DNA of 64,000 nt from a virus. This document shows, one piece after another, positions 17,276 to 25,068 of this stretch (the first letter of the stretch is position 1; each line of letters begins with the position of its first letter). Under the pieces are notes generated by a model. It was given only the letters and a program-made list of their open reading frames with translations, did no database searches and was not told the origin of the DNA. A program made the translations under genes and the position numbers. The stretch is from positions 124,001-188,000 of IMG/VR virus record IMGVR_UViG_3300028676_000003; one strand, 5' to 3'.

Positions 17276-18070
17276 ATGGTAATGCAAAAAGGATATTTAA
17301 CTAATATCAACACACAAAATCAAAAAATTGGATTCGAAAGAAGACAAGAAATACTTGACGACATATCAGATAAAGGCACATTCCTTCCAAAGGGTGTTCT
17401 TGAAGAAGACATGGACGGAAGCTTTATTGAACATATGGAAAATAACTTGTCTATTGTAGTTGATGGTGAGAAGGTACCTGTTATATTCTTAACTATTCAA
17501 AGATGGTCAGAGTTTACTAAGACTTGGCAATTTACTGATAAGTACAAGAATATACAAATGCCTTTTATAACTGTTGTAAGAAAACCTGATATTCAACAAG
17601 GACAAAATCAAGCTGGACTTTGGAATATTCCAATGAATCACACATATACTTACATGAAGGTACCAACCTTTGATGGTGTTAGACGTGGTGTAGATTTATA
17701 TAAGATTCCTCAACCAACTAGTGTTGATTTACTTTATGAAGTGCGTATCTTTACTGGAAAGATGAAAGACTTGAATAAATTCAACAGAAAGGTTCAAAAA
17801 GCTTTCCAATCAAGACAATCATATTTAAATGTTAACGGACATCCAATGCCGCTTCACTTAGAAAGTATCGGTGATGAGAGTAATATTGAAGATTTTGAGA
17901 ACAGAAGATTTTATGTTCAAATGTTTGAAATGAAACTACTTGGATATATCCTTGATGAAGATGACTTTGAAGTAATTACAACAGTTAACAGAGCAATAAT
18001 ATCGACAGAATCAATAGAAACAACTAGTGTTGTTCCACAAAATAATAACCCATACCAAAAATATATCTAA
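17276..18070 (+). CDS. Tail terminator/completion protein, T4 gp15-like
   Basis: This 264-residue protein (T4 gp15 has 272) has the gp15 layout: an N-terminal segment with KVPVIFLTIQRWSEF, a central STxDLLYEVRIFTGKMKDLN (T4: MIYELSIFTRYEDDM) and NRRFYVQMFEMKLLGYIL (T4: RRRIEWSLTFEVNGWMYPP). gp15 caps the finished tail tube and sheath and binds the neck. It sits directly after the gp14-like gene and shortly before sheath and tube, as expected. The ATG at 17276 is used; a second ATG two codons later is possible. Confidence 0.72.
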   Translation: MVMQKGYLTNINTQNQKIGFERRQEILDDISDKGTFLPKGVLEEDMDGSFIEHMENNLSIVVDGEKVPVIFLTIQRWSEFTKTWQFTDKYKNIQMPFITVVRKPDIQQGQNQAGLWNIPMNHTYTYMKVPTFDGVRRGVDLYKIPQPTSVDLLYEVRIFTGKMKDLNKFNRKVQKAFQSRQSYLNVNGHPMPLHLESIGDESNIEDFENRRFYVQMFEMKLLGYILDEDDFEVITTVNRAIISTESIETTSVVPQNNNPYQKYI

Positions 18071-19651
18071 ATGGCAATAACAATAAATTCAGTAGACTTA
18101 GGCCCTATATGGTTTCAGAGTGGTAATGGTATTCCTGACCACATGGCTTTTAAAGGAACTCTTTTCATTGATTTGGACACGGCTATTGAATATATTAATA
18201 AAGATGGATTTTTTCTTTGGGAAGTAAATGGTGGTGGTGGTCCTGTAGGACCTGATATTTATATTTCAGGTATGTCATTTAACAATGGAAACTATGACCT
18301 TATTTTAAATAGAAATGATGGAGTTAACTTTACCCAAAATTTAGGTATATTAGCGAGTGACATGACAGTTACTGGTGGAACATACAATGTTAATACAGGT
18401 ATAGTTACGTTCACCAATAATTCAGGTGGTACATTCAATGTTACTGGGTTTACTAGTGGTATGACTGATAGTTATACTACTGGTGCTACACTAGTTGGTA
18501 ATTCTATTGAATTTGATAACAACATTTATGGTTCTGATTTTTATAGTGTTGATTTGACACCTGTTATATCTGGTAAAACAGATAATTCTTTATTTAATTT
18601 ACATACTGGTAACACTAGTAATCCACATCAAACATCTTTTAATAATCTAATATCAACTGCACATACACATTCAATTAGTGATATTGATAATTTACAAACT
18701 ATTTTAAATTCAAAATTTGATAATACAGGTGGAACAATAAGTGGTAATATAACAGTAAATACTATTTCTGCAACTACCTATCAAAACTTACCAACAAATC
18801 TTTTTGTTGGTGGTACAGGTACAACAAATACAGTTCCAAAGTTTACTAGTTTAAACAATATTGGTAATAGTTCTATTATTGATAACGGTAGTTTTATAAG
18901 AATAAATGGTCAAATAACTGGTACTACATCCATGTACGATTTTTATGATTCTAGTAGTACACTTAGAACACGTTTAACTGGTTCAGGTGCTCAAACTTGG
19001 TTTTTAAACAATGGTTTAGCAAATGTTGGGTCTGTAGCATATTCGACCCCTAATAGTAACCCAGGAATTGTATTCCTTGGTCTTACTGGTAATGGTCGAA
19101 CAGATATTAGGTTAAATTCACAAACTGGTGGTTTAGCTTTTGCAACTGGAACTGGTAGTGGTACCACATCAACCCAAGTTTTACTTACTACAAATGGTAA
19201 TTTTTTAATAAACACTACTACTGATAATAATACCGATAAATTACAAATAAATGGTTCATTAGTTGCAACAACGATTAAAAAAAGTGGTGGTTTATCAACA
19301 CAATTTTTAAAGGCAGATGGTAGCGTTGATACTAATCCTTCACAGATTAGACTTTCTGCCAGTACAGCAATTTCAACTCTAACTAATGATGTTAGTGGAT
19401 TTGGTCAGAATGGTCGAAATGTAATCATTGATAATTCAACTGCTATTACACTTACAACTAGTGTTTCATCTGAATCTAACTTTATTGCATCATATTTAAA
19501 ACATGGTATAACTCCTGTAACATTTTCTGCTGGAAGTGGTACTGTTGTATCTGCTTTAACTGGAACCTTATTAATGAATGGTGGAGCTGGAAGTCGTGCT
19601 ACTTTAAATAGAGTGGATAATTTATTTTATTTAACAATTACAAATGTTTAA
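18071..19651 (+). CDS. Tail fibre protein
   Basis: This 526-residue protein follows the gp15-like stop codon without a gap. It has an N-terminal domain ending in VNGGGGPVGPD, then repeats of the form TGGTYNVNTGIVTFTNNSGG, a short HTHSISDIDNLQTILNSK stretch typical of fibre shafts, and FDNTGGTISGNITVNTISAT, the classical repeated shaft unit of phage tail fibres. Near residue 395-420 GGLSTQFLKADGSVD precedes a C-terminal beta-rich head. Gly/Ser/Thr/Asn dominate and there is no charged core. It most likely forms a trimeric side fibre with the LamG protein encoded next. Confidence 0.75.
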   Translation: MAITINSVDLGPIWFQSGNGIPDHMAFKGTLFIDLDTAIEYINKDGFFLWEVNGGGGPVGPDIYISGMSFNNGNYDLILNRNDGVNFTQNLGILASDMTVTGGTYNVNTGIVTFTNNSGGTFNVTGFTSGMTDSYTTGATLVGNSIEFDNNIYGSDFYSVDLTPVISGKTDNSLFNLHTGNTSNPHQTSFNNLISTAHTHSISDIDNLQTILNSKFDNTGGTISGNITVNTISATTYQNLPTNLFVGGTGTTNTVPKFTSLNNIGNSSIIDNGSFIRINGQITGTTSMYDFYDSSSTLRTRLTGSGAQTWFLNNGLANVGSVAYSTPNSNPGIVFLGLTGNGRTDIRLNSQTGGLAFATGTGSGTTSTQVLLTTNGNFLINTTTDNNTDKLQINGSLVATTIKKSGGLSTQFLKADGSVDTNPSQIRLSASTAISTLTNDVSGFGQNGRNVIIDNSTAITLTTSVSSESNFIASYLKHGITPVTFSAGSGTVVSALTGTLLMNGGAGSRATLNRVDNLFYLTITNV

Positions 19652-20375
19652 TCCAAATTTACATTACGAATATAGTAGTAATGTTGTATTACCTAATATA
19701 GCAACAGGTAGTATGGTATTATATTTAGATGCTGGGAATCCATTGTCATATCCTGGAACTGGTACAACATGGAATGATTTGAGTGGTAATAATTATAACT
19801 CAACAATAAGTGGTGCAACTTTTAATAATTCTAATTATTATAATAACTTTTTATTAGATGGAATAAATGATAATGTAATATCTCCATTAGCCGCAGCTAA
19901 AACAAATACTGATAGTTTTACTATTTCTTTTTGGTCAACACCAAGACAAAGTGGAGGAGGGCCAACTATTTCTAGAGGAAATGATAATTTTGGTTCTGGT
20001 TGGAGTATGTCGTGTGCAATGTTTAGTGGTGGTAGTAGTTTTGCCTTAGTTATAAATGGTGTTCAATATACAACTAGTTATACTGGGGCAAGTTTTGATT
20101 TAAATACATTTTATCATTTCAGTGGTACTTATAATAGACCAAGTGGTGTTATTAAAATGTATGTACAAGGTATTTTAGTTAGTAGTGGTACTACTGTTGT
20201 TAATGGAACACTTAGAGATTCAACCAGAGGGTTTGTTTTAGGTCAGATAAGTAATAGTAGTTTTGGTAAATATAATATTAGTGAGGTCATAGTATATAAT
20301 AGAGTTTTAACTGATAATGAAATAAGAGGTAATTATTTATATGGTTTGAACCGTTATAACTATTATAAACACTAA
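19644..20375 (+). CDS. LamG/concanavalin-like lectin, probable receptor-binding protein
   Basis: This 243-residue protein overlaps the fibre gene by 8 nt. From residue 20 it reads SMVLYLDAGNPLSYPGTGTT then WNDLSGN, then FLLDGINDNV, SFTISFWSTPRQ, FYHFSGTYN and VIVYNRVLTDNEIRGNYLYG: the series of strands of the LamG jelly-roll family (PF13385-type). These domains bind glycans or surface proteins; in phages they are found at fibre tips. Overlap with the fibre gene suggests that the product is the separate tip or an adaptor that binds it. One of only four GCAGC sites in the window lies here (19893), a hint of recent acquisition. Confidence 0.75.
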   Translation: MFNPNLHYEYSSNVVLPNIATGSMVLYLDAGNPLSYPGTGTTWNDLSGNNYNSTISGATFNNSNYYNNFLLDGINDNVISPLAAAKTNTDSFTISFWSTPRQSGGGPTISRGNDNFGSGWSMSCAMFSGGSSFALVINGVQYTTSYTGASFDLNTFYHFSGTYNRPSGVIKMYVQGILVSSGTTVVNGTLRDSTRGFVLGQISNSSFGKYNISEVIVYNRVLTDNEIRGNYLYGLNRYNYYKH

Positions 20376-20525
20376 TTATTCTCCATATAAATCCTTCTTT
20401 TGAACACATTTTTCTTTGATAAGTTTCTCAACAAAAGCAAACATTTTAAGTCCATTTTCCTCACAGTACTTTTTAAGTATCTCATGTGTATTAGGTGTGA
20501 TTTTAAGGTTTTTATCTCGTTTCAT
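20376..20525 (-). CDS. Small ribbon-helix-helix-like DNA-binding protein
   Basis: A 49-residue reverse-strand gene in the gap between LamG and sheath genes. The protein starts MKRDKNLKITPNTHEILKKY and continues with NGLKMFAFVEKLIKE: a basic beta strand, a helix (THEILKKYCEENG) and a second helix (KMFAFVEKLIKEK), the layout of ribbon-helix-helix regulators of phages and small replicons. The forward strand has a longer but unconvincing frame here. Upstream of the ATG is an inverted repeat AGTATG-N8-CATACT plus a direct repeat (20541-20572), a candidate operator for self-regulation. Stop codon is TAA at 20376-20378. Assignment is from pattern only. Confidence 0.65.
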   Translation of the reverse strand: MKRDKNLKITPNTHEILKKYCEENGLKMFAFVEKLIKEKCVQKKDLYGE

Positions 20526-20540
20526 AAGGTCTTTTACAAT

Positions 20541-20572
20541 AAGTATGACGAAAGTATGAAAAAAAACATACT
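20541..20572. promoter_or_regulatory. Direct and inverted repeat, candidate operator of the RHH gene
   Basis: AAGTATGA occurs at 20541-20548 and 20552-20559 (11-nt period, one helical turn), and the second copy forms an inverted repeat with CATACT (20567-20572) across eight A. On the reverse strand TACTTTCG (20549-20556) resembles the TAnnTTTG box but without a TTG at the right distance. Ribbon-helix-helix proteins bind such paired half-sites. Confidence 0.4.
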
Positions 20573-20619
20573 AAAAGTTAGATATCGAAGAAACTTATCT
20601 TTCTTTTGATAAAACGTGA

Positions 20620-20627
20620 ATATTTAT
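20620..20627 (+). promoter_or_regulatory. Late-type promoter box ATATTTAT before the sheath gene
   Basis: GAATATTTATAATAAAG lies 50 nt upstream of the sheath ATG (20678), the largest distance of the set, leaving a leader of about 40 A-rich nt. Confidence 0.55.
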
Positions 20628-20677
20628 AATAAAGAAAACTACAAAGTAAATAATAACATAAAACAAAAAAAGAAAAT

Positions 20678-23512
20678 ATGTCAACAAAAGTATTTGTAAG
20701 TCCTGGGGTTTATACATCAGAAAAAGACTTAACTTTTATTACACGTCAAGTAGGGGTAACTCAACTTGGTTTGGTGGGTGAGACTACAATCGGTCCAGCT
20801 TTCCAACCAATCTTCATTAGCAACTACGGTGAATTCCAATCATTCTTTGGTGGCCTAAACGCTACTAAGGTTAAAGATACTGGTGCGCCTCAATATGAAT
20901 TACCTTATATTGCCAAATCATATTTAACTCAAGCAAATCAATTATTCGTAACAAGAGTATTAGGTTTCTCAGGTTACTATGCTGGTAAAGCATGGGGTAT
21001 TACTCTTGATGCCGCTGTAGATACTACAACCGTTGCACCTACAGGTGGAAGTAACGTAGCAAACATCATAACATACTCAACAACATCTGCTGGAACAAGT
21101 ACATTTACATCGGCTAGTCCTATTGTAACTGCGCTTTTAGCTGATAACTTGATACAAGACCAATTACAATACATTTCTTTATTGAATGTAGGTCAAACAG
21201 GTAGTGTTACAACAACATTTATTAAAACTGGAAACTCATTTACTGGTGCTTCATTCAACTATATCATTACCGCTACTGGTAGTACTGGTAGTACTTTAAC
21301 AGGTGTTGCTTCAGGTGTAACTGTAACTTATTCAGGTACAGGTTATACAGATGTTGAAAACCAATTGGTTGCGTTATTACGTTCAAGAGGTACAACAGAC
21401 TTAGCTACACAATTTCCAGCATTTGAGGTAACTGGTGCTACTGGTGTTATCTTCGACCCAGCATTTACTGATTCTGAAATGAATCCATTAGGAGATTTCT
21501 CTTTAAGTGGTTTCTCTCAAACTCAAGGTGCTTTTGATAACTTGGTATCTTTAGATAGAACTAAAAAGAATTACTTACCAAGAGTTCTTGGTAGAAGCGT
21601 TCAAAATGGTAATACACCATTATACCTTGAAGAATTCTACAACAGTATGTTCGAAGAACTTGTTGCTGAAGGAAAAGTAAGAGGACTTAAACAAACAATC
21701 GTTAGTTATAATAATGAATTCTCTGATTACCAACAACAATACTCGCCAGCGGTTACACCTTATGTTGTATCTGAGTTACGTGGTACAAAGGTGTTGAAAT
21801 TATTCAGATTCCATACAATTTCTGATGGTAATGCGGCTAATGAGCAATTCAAAATCTCATTCGTTAACATTAAACCTGATACAAGAGAGTTTGACGTAAT
21901 CATTAGAAGCTACTACGATAGTGATGCTTCACCAACAGTATTAGAAAGCTTTAGCCGTTGTACAATGGACCCAAATTCTAATAACTATATTGGTAGAAGA
22001 ATTGGTACACTTGATGGTTTATATCCTTCTAAATCAACTTACGTTCTTATAGAAATGGATGATACATCTGATACAAGTGATGCATTCCCAGCTGGTTTCA
22101 TTGGATTCCCAATTAGAGACTACCAAGAGAATAGCAACACAAGTGTTGTAGCTCCAAAATTAACATACAAAACTGCTTATGGTGCTTTTGAAAACAAACG
22201 TAAATTCTATTTAGGTTTATCTGAGACAATTGGTATTGATGCTGATTTCTTCGATTACAAAGGTGTACCACAAACAAATAATCCAAACGTTTGGACTGGA
22301 ATGACTAACGGTTTCCACATGGATATCGATGCTACTGGTGCAACAATTGACAACGTTAACGTTGTTATAAATACTTCAGGTGGAACTTACTCTCCTATAT
22401 TCTTATTCGACACAGGTGATGCTGAGTTTAGAACTGAATCAGGACTTGCTGGTGGACCATATGAAAAAATCTACGCTCGTAAATTTACATTCGCACCTTA
22501 TGGTGGATTTGATGGATGGGATGTTTACAGAACTAGAAGAAGTAATCTTGATAGCTACATAATCAATGGTACCAACGGTGCTAACGGTTTAACTTCAGGT
22601 GCATTTAGTAACAAAGCTTTATCTAATGGAGACATGGGTATTACATCTGATTACTATGCGTTTTTAGAGGCTATTTGGACATTCAGAAACCCTGAAGCGA
22701 TTAACATTAACGTGTTTGCTACACCTGGGATTGATAATTTCGATAATACTAACTTAATTGAAGATACTATCGAGATGATTGAAGAAGAAAGAGCGGATTC
22801 ACTTTACATCATGACAACACCTGATTTAAACACTGGTGGAGATGTGATGAGTGTTGAAGATGTTACTGACTATTTAGATGGTATGTACGATAGTAACTAT
22901 TCTTGTACATATTGGCCTTGGGTACAAATCAACGATACTGAAAATAACGTGTTTATCTACGTTCCACCAACAAGAGATGTTGTAAGAAATATTGCCTTAA
23001 CTGATAATGTTTCATTCCCTTGGTTTGCGGTTGCGGGTATTCAACGTGGTGATGTTGATGCGGTTCAAGCTAGAAAGAAATTAACACTTTCTGAAAGAGA
23101 TGAATTGTATGAAAACAGAATTAATCCGATTGCTACATTTACATCTGATGGTATCAAAATTTGGGGTAATAAAACACTTCAAGTTAGAGAATCTGCTCTT
23201 AATAGAATCAACGTAAGAAGACTTTTATTACAAGCAAGAAAACTTATCTCTGCTGTATCTATTAGATTGTTATTTGAACAAAATGATAACGTGGTTAGAA
23301 ACCAATTCTTATCTATAGTTACTCCTATCTTGGATAACATTAGAAGCGAAAGAGGTTTAACAGATTTCCGTGTGGTTCTTTCAAACGACCCTGAAGATAT
23401 CGACAGAAACCAATTAACTGGTCAAATATTCTTGAAACCAACAAGAGCCCTAGAATTTATTCAATTAGAGTTCGTAATCATGAATACAGGTGCTTCATTT
23501 GATAATGTATAA
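20678..23512 (+). CDS. Tail sheath protein, gp18-like
   Basis: This 944-residue protein is the contractile sheath subunit. The N-terminus TKVFVSPGVYTSEKDLTFIT is the standard start of sheath proteins, and the C-terminal 130 residues are diagnostic: IWGNKTLQVRESALNRINVR, LLLQARKLISAVSIRLLFEQ, then DNIRSERGLTDFRVVLS and a final strand. T4 gp18 has 659 residues, so this protein carries some 280 extra residues in the surface-exposed central domains (for example around 120-260, Thr/Ser/Gly-rich). The sheath wraps the tube made by the gene at 24043 and contracts on infection. It has its own late-type box and terminator, so it is a single-gene unit, as suits a very abundant protein. Confidence 0.93.
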   Translation: MSTKVFVSPGVYTSEKDLTFITRQVGVTQLGLVGETTIGPAFQPIFISNYGEFQSFFGGLNATKVKDTGAPQYELPYIAKSYLTQANQLFVTRVLGFSGYYAGKAWGITLDAAVDTTTVAPTGGSNVANIITYSTTSAGTSTFTSASPIVTALLADNLIQDQLQYISLLNVGQTGSVTTTFIKTGNSFTGASFNYIITATGSTGSTLTGVASGVTVTYSGTGYTDVENQLVALLRSRGTTDLATQFPAFEVTGATGVIFDPAFTDSEMNPLGDFSLSGFSQTQGAFDNLVSLDRTKKNYLPRVLGRSVQNGNTPLYLEEFYNSMFEELVAEGKVRGLKQTIVSYNNEFSDYQQQYSPAVTPYVVSELRGTKVLKLFRFHTISDGNAANEQFKISFVNIKPDTREFDVIIRSYYDSDASPTVLESFSRCTMDPNSNNYIGRRIGTLDGLYPSKSTYVLIEMDDTSDTSDAFPAGFIGFPIRDYQENSNTSVVAPKLTYKTAYGAFENKRKFYLGLSETIGIDADFFDYKGVPQTNNPNVWTGMTNGFHMDIDATGATIDNVNVVINTSGGTYSPIFLFDTGDAEFRTESGLAGGPYEKIYARKFTFAPYGGFDGWDVYRTRRSNLDSYIINGTNGANGLTSGAFSNKALSNGDMGITSDYYAFLEAIWTFRNPEAININVFATPGIDNFDNTNLIEDTIEMIEEERADSLYIMTTPDLNTGGDVMSVEDVTDYLDGMYDSNYSCTYWPWVQINDTENNVFIYVPPTRDVVRNIALTDNVSFPWFAVAGIQRGDVDAVQARKKLTLSERDELYENRINPIATFTSDGIKIWGNKTLQVRESALNRINVRRLLLQARKLISAVSIRLLFEQNDNVVRNQFLSIVTPILDNIRSERGLTDFRVVLSNDPEDIDRNQLTGQIFLKPTRALEFIQLEFVIMNTGASFDNV

Positions 23513-23527
23513 TAAATAAAAATCAAG

Positions 23528-23549
23528 AAACCCCTTAATGGGGTTTTTT
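23528..23549 (+). terminator. Rho-independent terminator after the sheath gene
   Basis: Stem AAACCCC/GGGGTTT, loop TTAAT, then six T. Confidence 0.85.
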
Positions 23550-23559
23550 GTTTTATCAC

Positions 23560-23567
23560 ATATTTAT
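23560..23567 (+). promoter_or_regulatory. Late-type promoter box ATATTTAT
   Basis: CACATATTTATAATTAAAAC, 12 nt before the ATG at 23580 and just after the sheath terminator; no -33 TTG at the expected spacing. Confidence 0.55.
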
Positions 23568-23579
23568 AATTAAAACACA

Positions 23580-23981
23580 ATGTCAAAGTTAAAGATAACA
23601 CAAAAACAATATGATGCAATTATTCTTCACGAGCAAAATTCTCGTAAGGAGTTGCTTAGTGAGAATATCAAAGATTTAACATTAACAATTGCTTTGTTGA
23701 CTGGAATTAAATTAACTGGTCAAAATGAGCATACTGTTAATAATTTAATCAAAGATAAAAAAAATATGCAAGAGATGAAATCTACTCTTGAAGATGAGAA
23801 TAAGATGCAAGATTTGGTTGATGCTCTGACTGAAAAAGGTATGAAAGACCCCGAAGGTAGACTATCTAGAAATGCTGACAAGATTGTAGCTAAATTCAAC
23901 GAGATTGCAGAAAAAGAGAAATTAAACTTAAAATTAGACTTTTTAACTTCTAATAATTTAAAAAATTTAACTGATAAGTAA
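23580..23981 (+). CDS. Hypothetical protein between sheath and tube genes
   Basis: A 133-residue, highly charged and helix-rich protein with no cysteines. Its N-terminus SKLKITQKQYDAIILHEQ resembles that of the 492-residue protein encoded at 26666 (KKLKITEAQYNRLL), so the two share a short N-terminal motif despite different bodies. It has its own late-type box. Position between sheath and tube suggests a tail assembly or virion role, but no family is recognised. Confidence 0.6.
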   Translation: MSKLKITQKQYDAIILHEQNSRKELLSENIKDLTLTIALLTGIKLTGQNEHTVNNLIKDKKNMQEMKSTLEDENKMQDLVDALTEKGMKDPEGRLSRNADKIVAKFNEIAEKEKLNLKLDFLTSNNLKNLTDK

Positions 23982-23999
23982 AAGAAAATAAATTTTATG

Positions 24000-24007
24000 A
24001 TATTTAT
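24000..24007 (+). promoter_or_regulatory. Late-type promoter box ATATTTAT before the tube gene
   Basis: TGATATTTATTATAAAATAAAAC, 35 nt before the ATG at 24043. Confidence 0.5.
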
Positions 24008-24042
24008 TATAAAATAAAACAATTTAAAAAATACAAACGAAC

Positions 24043-24531
24043 ATGGCTGATTTATTGATGAAAATGCCCCTACCATACGAACCTAAGAAAAAGAATCGTT
24101 GGTTAATTACTTTCCCAGCAGACCTAGGAATCCAACAATGGTGGTTAGCTTCTGCTTCAAGACCTTCAATCACACAAAATGAGGTTGAAATTCCGTTCCT
24201 TAATACTTCTACATGGGTAATCGGTAGATTTACTTGGGAAGCTATTGATGTTACTTTCCGTGACCCAATAGGGCCATCTGCAACACAAGCTATCATGGAG
24301 TGGGTTCGTCTTCACTCTGAATCTATCACAGGTCGTCAAGGTTATGCGGCAGGTTATAAAAGACCAGTTGAACTTGAGATGCTTGACCCAACAGGTGTAG
24401 TTATTGAAAAATGGCTTCTTGATGGAACGATGCTTACAAACGTTGGATTTGGTGACTTATCTATGGATGATGATGGTATCGCTGAGATTACAGCAACTCT
24501 TAGATTTGATAGAGCAATCTTATTATTCTAA
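24043..24531 (+). CDS. Tail tube protein, gp19-like
   Basis: This 162-residue protein matches T4 gp19 (163 residues) in length and layout. It has the tube fold pattern: an N-terminal arm, RWLITFPADLG, ASASRPSITQNEVEIPFLNT (the loop that contacts the next ring), WEAIDVTFRDPIGPSATQAI, then VELEMLDPTGVVIEKWLLDG and a final GIAEITATLRFDRAIL. Hexamers stack to form the DNA channel inside the sheath. It has its own late-type box and a bidirectional terminator, again a single-gene unit. Confidence 0.92.
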   Translation: MADLLMKMPLPYEPKKKNRWLITFPADLGIQQWWLASASRPSITQNEVEIPFLNTSTWVIGRFTWEAIDVTFRDPIGPSATQAIMEWVRLHSESITGRQGYAAGYKRPVELEMLDPTGVVIEKWLLDGTMLTNVGFGDLSMDDDGIAEITATLRFDRAILLF

Positions 24532-24547
24532 TTTAAAACAAAACTTA

Positions 24548-24967
24548 TTAAAATGCCTCGTCTGAGGCATTTTTTTTGTTTATATGTGTCATTATTTGTT
24601 TTTCAATATCACGATAATCGGCCGCTTGCTGATACTCTTGCAGACTTACATGATAAATCTTAAGTTCATAGACTTGCTTATGAATTTGTAAAAGAAATTT
24701 ATATAAATCATCATGTGTTTCATACATCTTGTTTAAATCATCAATTAGTGTCTCTGTTCTGAATGGAAAAACACTAAATTCTTCAAACTTGCTTTTTTCT
24801 TTGATTATTTTGCCAATAGCCTCATTTACCTTTTTTTTACTAATTGCAAAAATACTAGAAACACTTTGAATGAAACCTTTATCAATAACTGCGATATAAC
24901 CTTCACCAACGCTTATTTTTATTTTTTCTAACTCATTAGAAATGTAGTCTTTAATAATTTCATCCAT
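24548..24967 (-). CDS. Hypothetical early protein, antisense within the tail cluster
   Basis: This 139-residue reverse-strand protein lies between tube and gp26-like genes. It is helix-rich and charged; near the C-terminus LQEYQQAADYRDIEKQI resembles the UVR helical hairpin of UvrB/UvrC and Clp-associated proteins, which mediates protein contacts. Its promoter (24971-25001) is of the early type and places transcription start at or next to the ATG. The last codons coincide with the terminator hairpin it shares with the tube gene. The name of a family cannot be given; a host take-over or regulatory role is possible because early, small, isolated genes often have one. Confidence 0.65.
   Translation of the reverse strand: MDEIIKDYISNELEKIKISVGEGYIAVIDKGFIQSVSSIFAISKKKVNEAIGKIIKEKSKFEEFSVFPFRTETLIDDLNKMYETHDDLYKFLLQIHKQVYELKIYHVSLQEYQQAADYRDIEKQIMTHINKKNASDEAF
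24553..24577. terminator. Bidirectional terminator overlapping the end of the antisense gene
   Basis: Stem ATGCCTC/GAGGCAT with loop GTCT and eight T on the forward strand, AAAA/TTTT flanks for the reverse. It lies inside the last codons of the reverse-strand gene ending at 24548, so the hairpin also encodes protein. Confidence 0.85.
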
Positions 24968-24970
24968 AAG

Positions 24971-25001
24971 TAAAGATACTAAATATCTAAAAAAATGTCA
25001 A
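24971..25001 (-). promoter_or_regulatory. Early promoter of the antisense gene (reverse strand)
   Basis: TTG (24999-25001), 20-nt spacer, TATCTTTA (24971-24978), then CTT and the ATG at 24967. The message would be leaderless. Confidence 0.6.
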
Positions 25002-25028
25002 GCTATTTACAAAAAAATTTAAATTTCT

Positions 25029-25036
25029 ATATTTAT
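25029..25036 (+). promoter_or_regulatory. Late-type promoter box ATATTTAT
   Basis: TCTATATTTATTTTTATAC, 32 nt before the ATG at 25069; divergent to the early promoter above. Confidence 0.5.
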
Positions 25037-25068
25037 TTTTATACATAATAATTTAAACACGTTTCATA

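Noticed and set aside
20400-20609. 69-residue forward frame between LamG and sheath genes
   Set aside because: Its composition (Phe, Lys, Ser, Cys) is that of random A+T-rich DNA and it is antisense to the better supported RHH-like gene.
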